DNA from: a virus
IMG/VR virus record: IMGVR_UViG_3300049893_001343
Span: 1 to 44,795 of that record
Direction: 5' to 3' (one strand)
DNA: 44,795 nt
Under the pieces are notes generated by a model, which saw only the letters and a program-made list of their open reading frames with translations, was not told the origin of the DNA and searched no databases. Position numbers and translations under genes: made by a program. Below, piece after piece: positions 39,899-44,795 of this stretch (position 1 is its first letter; each line of letters begins with the position of its first letter).

Positions 39899-40861
39899 AT
39901 GCCACTCCAAGATATTCTATTAGATATCTCAAAAGACTTAGGTCAGCCTGCTAATCAAGCAGAGACTGACATGCGAATCATTGATATCAATAATGCTGTT
40001 CGTGAAATACATGCAGCATGCGATTTACCCGAGAGTATTAAGGAGGAGATTTTCGATATCAATCTTCCGTCGCAACAAGTTGTTCTTCCTGCGCATATTG
40101 ACAAGATTCTAGGGATGCGCTATTGCGATACTCGCTTAGCTATTGACCGCGATAGTGCAGCGAATCGCTACAATTACCAGAACATGGGTGAGCATGAAGT
40201 TTGGTATTTGCAATGGCGTAGTAGGGGATGGTCTGCTCTGAGCCGCGAAATTCAGAATCAGTCTGTCCTTACGCTTAGGTTTCCTACTGGCTTAAGCAAT
40301 GGAGCAGCCTTCACTATAACCATCACTGGACAGACTGATAAGTCGCGTAGAATAAGTGAGACGTTAGCATTTAGTGCAACTGATAACACGAAAACGTCGG
40401 CGCAGAATTGGATATCTGTTGAGTCAATTGTTAAGTCTACGCTTACGCAATATGATATCATAGTAGAAGACCCTGATGGTAACGAAATGGCTGTGTTGCC
40501 TAACAGTGAGTATCAATCGTTGTATCAAAACTATCAGCTCTACGATACCGACTCGTTTGCTAATCCTCAGAATCAGTCTGGCGTTGAAGTTCTGTTCAAA
40601 CATAAGTTCTTTCCGTTCAAGAATAACCAAGATACTTACTTCGGAACAGACCGATATGATAAAGCGTTCTATTGGAAATTCATGGAATTGCGAGCTAAGT
40701 CTATCGAGACTGCGCAAGCGTATCATGCTAAGTGCCGCCAAGTTATTGTTGATGCGCTTAGTGACCACGAAAGAACTGTTAAACGCAAAATCAATTTCTC
40801 TCGCGTAACATTCTGGGATTTACCTTACACTAAATATACCAATGCTTACAGCTCCAGGTAA
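39899..40861 (+). CDS. Head-tail connector/adaptor (tail tubular protein A-like)
   Basis: This 320-aa protein starts with an alpha-helical adaptor-type part (DILLDISKDLGQPANQAETD, then DINNAVREIHAACDLPE) and continues with beta-rich and helical segments. Its place directly before the nozzle gene with a 20-base overlap is that of the podovirus ring protein between portal and nozzle. The motif evidence is modest, so the call depends on order. Confidence 0.68.
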   Translation: MPLQDILLDISKDLGQPANQAETDMRIIDINNAVREIHAACDLPESIKEEIFDINLPSQQVVLPAHIDKILGMRYCDTRLAIDRDSAANRYNYQNMGEHEVWYLQWRSRGWSALSREIQNQSVLTLRFPTGLSNGAAFTITITGQTDKSRRISETLAFSATDNTKTSAQNWISVESIVKSTLTQYDIIVEDPDGNEMAVLPNSEYQSLYQNYQLYDTDSFANPQNQSGVEVLFKHKFFPFKNNQDTYFGTDRYDKAFYWKFMELRAKSIETAQAYHAKCRQVIVDALSDHERTVKRKINFSRVTFWDLPYTKYTNAYSSR

Positions 40862-42593
40862 CAATCAGCAGACTAACTATTTCTCGCAAGGAGATTTTAG
40901 TGGTGGTATGCGTCGGAATGTAGATCCGGCGCAATTGGAAGATAATGAGTATGCTCTGTTGATGAATGGTCGGACACGTTATGGAACAATTCGAACCATT
41001 AAGTTACCGACTAATTTAACCACTGAATTGCCGAGCGGGACATATCAAGGGCTATATGGATACGGTAAATATCTGATTGCGTTCATTGATGGTAAAGCAT
41101 ACGTCCGCGATTATAGCCTTAACAATAACCAGTTCTATCTACTCTCAAACTTTCAGATGAACGCTAGCGTAGCTACGATTTACGCTGAAGCTGTTGAAGC
41201 TAGCTGGATGAATTATGAACGTAGACAATCAGTAAATGGACAAGCTGATAGCGAAGTGAATCTATTTACCAATGTAGCTGGAACACCATCTTGTTTAGTC
41301 TGTCAAGATGGAATGAATAGGCCCCGCCTCATCTTCCCAGACGGAAATTCGCGGCCAGCAAAGACGTTTGCAGAGTGGCAGAATACTAATGATGTCAATA
41401 GCGATGAACGTGAGTATGTTCCTATTGGCAAACAGATGCTTAATTTCGATGGCATTTTGTATATTGTATCTGCTGATGGAACACAAATCTATCGTAGCGT
41501 AACCGGACGCTTCCTCGATTTCGTTGTAGCTATTGACGTTAACGGCAATAAACTTCCTCCTCTCCAAAACTCTGCCGAAGAAGCTAGTCGATTGAGCTAT
41601 CGAGTTGACTTTAATCCTATTACTTGTATTGCTGCTCTGCCTAGCATCCCCATTAACCCACAACAAGGGGCCGGCTTTTACGTTGGAACCAGTCAGACTA
41701 GCTACATCGTATTGCCTAATTATGCTGACAGTATTTATGGTGAGCCTACGTTCAGCAAACAGACGTTGTTTGAAACTGGTCCATTGAATCAGTTCTCAGT
41801 TGCGGACATTTCTGGAGATACTGCTATCATCGACGCTGCTGGTATGGTATCCTTCAATGCTGTATTACAGTTGAGGAATGAAGGTCGCAATGCTCCATTC
41901 CATGATGAGATTCATGACCTATTCAAGAACATAACGCAGACTACGACTGCTGCTTACACATTTGATAATTACGCTCTATTCGGAGTAGATACAATCTTCG
42001 GGCCGGGCATCTTAGTATATGATACGATGCGGCGTAAGTATGTTAGCCTTGACCAATATCCTGAAGTTAGTGGATACATCGTTCAGTTCGCTGAGATTAA
42101 AGTTAACGGCATCCATCGTCTATTCTTTCGCACGTCAACTAACCAGTTGTTTGAAGCGTATGGAAGTAGCACTACTGCTACAGTCTCTCTTTACACTCGG
42201 GAGATGTCAGTAGATGACGAACCTGAAGTTGAAGCAACACCCAAACGATTAAGGTTAGTGTTTGAGGATGTAGTAGAAAGTGGCACAGTAAATGCTACAG
42301 AGTATGTTGATCGTAAAGTTGGCACTACTCGTAGTGTTGACGTAGATATTACAACAACTCCACCAACACCACCTTTAACGCCCCCGTTTGGGACACCATC
42401 TGATGTTGACACAACTCAAGTTAAGTCAATTCCCTTTGAGTTATCAAGAAAAGGTGATAAGTGCGGTTTGTGGTTACAGTGGTCAATGGAGTCAGACCTT
42501 ACGAAATTTGTTCTTGTCCAGGAGGCCGAGCGCGGAATCGTTAGCGAAGAAGAGCAAGGCGTCCAGTTTGCTAATACTAAGGGAACTCTGTGA
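40842..42593 (+). CDS. Tail nozzle protein (tail tubular protein B/gp10-like)
   Basis: This 583-aa protein begins with the signature FSQGDFSGGMRRNVDPAQLE, followed by DNEYALLMNGRTRYGTIRT, which is typical of podovirus nozzle proteins. The rest is rich in short beta strands consistent with a propeller-type ring. It ends with a Pro/Thr hinge (TTTPPTPPLTPPFGTP) and a beta C-terminus. It would form the tube tip through which DNA leaves. Confidence 0.82.
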   Translation: MLTAPGNNQQTNYFSQGDFSGGMRRNVDPAQLEDNEYALLMNGRTRYGTIRTIKLPTNLTTELPSGTYQGLYGYGKYLIAFIDGKAYVRDYSLNNNQFYLLSNFQMNASVATIYAEAVEASWMNYERRQSVNGQADSEVNLFTNVAGTPSCLVCQDGMNRPRLIFPDGNSRPAKTFAEWQNTNDVNSDEREYVPIGKQMLNFDGILYIVSADGTQIYRSVTGRFLDFVVAIDVNGNKLPPLQNSAEEASRLSYRVDFNPITCIAALPSIPINPQQGAGFYVGTSQTSYIVLPNYADSIYGEPTFSKQTLFETGPLNQFSVADISGDTAIIDAAGMVSFNAVLQLRNEGRNAPFHDEIHDLFKNITQTTTAAYTFDNYALFGVDTIFGPGILVYDTMRRKYVSLDQYPEVSGYIVQFAEIKVNGIHRLFFRTSTNQLFEAYGSSTTATVSLYTREMSVDDEPEVEATPKRLRLVFEDVVESGTVNATEYVDRKVGTTRSVDVDITTTPPTPPLTPPFGTPSDVDTTQVKSIPFELSRKGDKCGLWLQWSMESDLTKFVLVQEAERGIVSEEEQGVQFANTKGTL

Positions 42594-42948
42594 ATATATT
42601 GAGCGACGCAAGTCAGACAAAGTCTTTAATGGTTGGTCAATCTATCAGAGACATCACTGTAACGACATCTACATTAAATATGTTACAGGATTACTGTTTT
42701 TCTCTCGCGATGCAAGAACGGGAGTTATACAGGGAGCTGGCATTGTGGAACCATTGCAGGAAAACAAAAACCATTTCTTTATTTCACAGCTAATTGCTGA
42801 CAATAAAGAGGCTCGTCGTGATGTTATTCAATCATTTCTCAACAAATATCCAAGCGCAATCATTAGCGGATACGACCGAAAGGGCCGGCGTATAACTGTT
42901 AAAGATAGCGCGAAATTACTCAAACGTATATTGAAATATGGGTTCTGA
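42568..42948 (+). CDS. Conserved hypothetical phage protein, start uncertain
   Basis: The protein-like part begins near CEYIERRKSDKVFNGWSIYQ and ends GYDRKGRRITVKDSAKLLKR, a pattern met in small podovirus proteins coded behind the nozzle. No ATG, GTG or TTG lies between the nozzle stop and this part. The nearest start is TTG 42568, with 26 bases of overlap; an ATG at 42388 would overlap the nozzle gene by 206 bases and give a poor N-terminus. The function is unknown; a GNAT-like fold is a weak possibility. Confidence 0.6.
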   Translation: MLILRELCEYIERRKSDKVFNGWSIYQRHHCNDIYIKYVTGLLFFSRDARTGVIQGAGIVEPLQENKNHFFISQLIADNKEARRDVIQSFLNKYPSAIISGYDRKGRRITVKDSAKLLKRILKYGF

Positions 42949-44014
42949 CTATACTCCACCGAAGGTAGGTCCTCAAACTCGTGACACCTTAAGAGCTGTT
43001 ACGAATTATGGACCAAATGCTGTTGCTGCATTAAGTGCTGCTACACGTGCTCAAGCTGGTCCTCAGGCTGCTCTTGATGCTCAGCTTTATAGTCAGTATG
43101 CGCCAGGCTATTTTAACATTGGGGAAGGTTTTGCTGATCAGCAAGCTCAGCGCGCTACGCAACGTGACTTAGCTACTATTCAAGGTGGTGGCTTGGACTT
43201 AGCTCGTCAAGCTATTGCGCTTGATCGTGAAGCTAACCCTGAATTCTACTCTAATAGAGCTGCTGCTGGTCAAGGATTTCAAGCATTGTTAGCTGGCCAA
43301 GATCCCAATAAGCTAACTGGCAGCGAAATGGCTAATGTTGAGCGAGGTGTAAATCGGTTAAACACTTCACGTGGGACCCCTAGTAACATTGGTGATGCTA
43401 CTACAACTGCTAGCAATGCTATGATGTTTGGTGATAAGCTTAATCAGAAGCGTGCTATGTTTGGTCAATCATTAGCTTTATTCCCAGGGATTCAACAGGG
43501 AAGCCAAAGCGGAATTAACGCTTATCAAATTGCGGCGGGGCGTGGAGCTAGTAGTGGCAATAATGCTAGTTTACAACAATATAAAGGCTCACAAGCTTTT
43601 GACCAGAATGCTATGTATGGTAATACTACACAAGGAGCATTTGGTGTTCAACAGCAGCGCAATGATATTCTAAAAGACCATCGTGGTATTGCAGATTATA
43701 CTAATCAAGCGATTGGTTCTGTTTGTTGCTTCATCTTCTTAGAGGCTTACAATGGACAACTTCCTGAGAGTGTTCGCCTTTGTCGTGATATTTATTATCA
43801 GTCTGATCCTCAGCTTGCTACTGGCTATAAGCGCATGGCTACTTGGCTTGTTCCCATGATGCGTAAGTCTCGCGTTGTTAGTTGGCTTGTTAATCATACG
43901 ATGGTTAAGCCTATCACTCGTTATGGTGAATGGCTTGTTGGCAACAAGGAGACGTTCTGTGTTGGCGACAAAATGATTCGTGATTTTTGGTTTAGTATTT
44001 GGAAGAAAGGTTAA
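42938..44014 (+). CDS. Internal virion protein (gp14-like position) with Cys-containing C-terminal domain
   Basis: This 358-aa protein overlaps its neighbour by 11 bases. The first 250 residues are Ala/Gln/Gly-rich and helical (AQLYSQYAPGYFNIGEGFAD), like ejection proteins of podoviruses. The last 90 residues form a distinct domain beginning CCFIFLEAYNGQLPESVRLC and containing MATWLVPMMRKSRVVSWLV, which recurs in many phage structural proteins. It may be ejected into the cell envelope with the DNA. Confidence 0.72.
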   Translation: MGSDYTPPKVGPQTRDTLRAVTNYGPNAVAALSAATRAQAGPQAALDAQLYSQYAPGYFNIGEGFADQQAQRATQRDLATIQGGGLDLARQAIALDREANPEFYSNRAAAGQGFQALLAGQDPNKLTGSEMANVERGVNRLNTSRGTPSNIGDATTTASNAMMFGDKLNQKRAMFGQSLALFPGIQQGSQSGINAYQIAAGRGASSGNNASLQQYKGSQAFDQNAMYGNTTQGAFGVQQQRNDILKDHRGIADYTNQAIGSVCCFIFLEAYNGQLPESVRLCRDIYYQSDPQLATGYKRMATWLVPMMRKSRVVSWLVNHTMVKPITRYGEWLVGNKETFCVGDKMIRDFWFSIWKKG

Positions 44015-44020
44015 ATAATT

Positions 44021-44795
44021 ATGGCACAAAGAACTGGAAGAACAGGTAGAGCTGGTCGTGGCCAAGTTGGTGCTGGCGGAGGCGCAGGGGCTAGTGGTAT
44101 TGGTGCTATCTTCAATTCAATTTTTGACGATAATATCTATAGCACAGAAGTGCAGCCTAACCCATCTTATGGGATGGCTCCAGGAGATGTTCCGTATACT
44201 TATCAAGGTGATCCATCTGCATTAGCTGGACAAGAATTTATTGGCGTAAATGGTAAACCTAACAGTAAGTCTCGTAAATACTCTGCTAGTTATCGCACTG
44301 AAAATCTATTGACGAGTGATGAAAACAAACGTGAATTAGATTTTCAGCGTCAGTTAAACCAGCTACTCACTGAACAAGAGTTAGTGTTGAAGGCTGCTGG
44401 TAATGATTTAGATGTTTACAAGCAAGGACAATTGTTGCCACTAGACCGTCAGCGCGCACTTGATGCAGCACAAGCTACGTTCTATGGTGCTCAAGGAGGT
44501 AGTCCATTAGATGAGAATGTAAATGCCGCCAATTCTGCTATATTGGCTGGCTTAGAGAATAAAGGATTGGATGCAAAGCAAATGCGGGCACTCAGTCAAG
44601 CTACGTTTAGCAATCGCCTAGCTACAGCTACTAGTGAAGCTCAACGTGGAGCTGTTGAATCACGTGCTCGTGGGCGTGCTGCACTAAGTCCTCAAGGGCA
44701 AGAAGCACTTCAGATGGGCTACGTCGGACAACAAGTGCAACCGGCAGCGACTGCAATGGCTACTGCTCGTAATCGACTTGGAATAGGTGATGTTT
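44021..44795 (+). CDS. Internal virion protein, partial
   Basis: ATG 44021 opens a frame that runs off the right edge (258 codons seen). The product starts MAQRTGRTGRAGRGQVGAGG, a basic Gly/Arg-rich N-terminus, and then becomes Ala/Gln-rich and helical (FQRQLNQLLTEQELVLKAAG). Composition and order match a second ejection or internal core protein. No enzyme motif is visible in the part present. Confidence 0.68.
   Translation, partial: MAQRTGRTGRAGRGQVGAGGGAGASGIGAIFNSIFDDNIYSTEVQPNPSYGMAPGDVPYTYQGDPSALAGQEFIGVNGKPNSKSRKYSASYRTENLLTSDENKRELDFQRQLNQLLTEQELVLKAAGNDLDVYKQGQLLPLDRQRALDAAQATFYGAQGGSPLDENVNAANSAILAGLENKGLDAKQMRALSQATFSNRLATATSEAQRGAVESRARGRAALSPQGQEALQMGYVGQQVQPAATAMATARNRLGIGDV

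Noticed and set aside
42281-42297. Sigma-54-like sequence GTGGCACA-GTAA-ATGCT on plus
   Set aside because: It has correct spacing but mismatches in both halves and lies within the nozzle gene; it may be chance.
1-44795. Search for T7-type RNA polymerase, integrase, repressor and endolysin
   Set aside because: No frame in the window shows their motifs; they may lie outside the window.

Overview
The window is an internal piece, cut at both ends, of the genome of a lytic, short-tailed (podovirus-type) double-stranded DNA phage. The evidence is a leftward replication and nucleotide-metabolism module (about 1-20.2 kb, minus strand) facing a rightward packaging, head and tail module (about 21.2-44.8 kb, plus strand). 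The tail module has a connector and nozzle pair and internal-virion-type proteins but no tape measure. No integrase, repressor or T7-type RNA polymerase was seen. The host is probably a Gram-negative bacterium that carries sigma-54. Secreted proteins ending in Trp...Phe-Arg-Leu domains and G-free, Shine-Dalgarno-poor leaders hint at Verrucomicrobiota or a relative, but this is inference.

Left module, read from right to left. First come small early-type genes (20.2-15.8 kb) with a tRNA-Leu(UAA) and an abnormally long tRNA-Leu-like gene. Then follow a 199-aa protein, a two-gene SF2 helicase, and a phage-encoded sigma-54 activator ATPase. The replication set comes last: Cas4/RecB-like nuclease, dNMP kinase, Sak4-like ATPase, HIRAN protein, a possible single-strand binding protein, a family A DNA polymerase divided over two genes with a uracil-DNA-glycosylase-like N-terminus, and the start of a DUF3987-like ATPase. 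A 1-kb non-coding stretch (20.2-21.2 kb) with an AT-rich core and a 20-bp perfect palindrome separates the modules and is a candidate origin.

Right module: small terminase, an inserted FkbM methyltransferase, large terminase, portal, a small protein, scaffold, major capsid protein, an exported partner protein and a terminator. Next is an unusual block (29.4-37.5 kb) in which six genes begin with Sec or lipoprotein signal peptides, beside two or three small membrane proteins. LamG and fibre proteins, connector, nozzle and internal virion proteins finish the window.

The main discovery candidate is a complete phage-run sigma-54 circuit. Four sequences matching the -24/-12 consensus (TGGCAYG-N4-TTGCT) stand before transcription units: 9866-9882 and 15783-15799 on minus, 21170-21186 and 27934-27950 on plus. 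The phage also encodes the AAA+ activator that sigma-54 needs (9907-10761), without a receiver or DNA-binding domain. This could replace the usual phage RNA polymerase or sigma factor as the late-gene switch. Other notable points are two core replication enzymes split at domain borders by small genes, the signal-peptide cluster in the virion region, and a conserved-looking -1 frame continuation after an exported structural protein.
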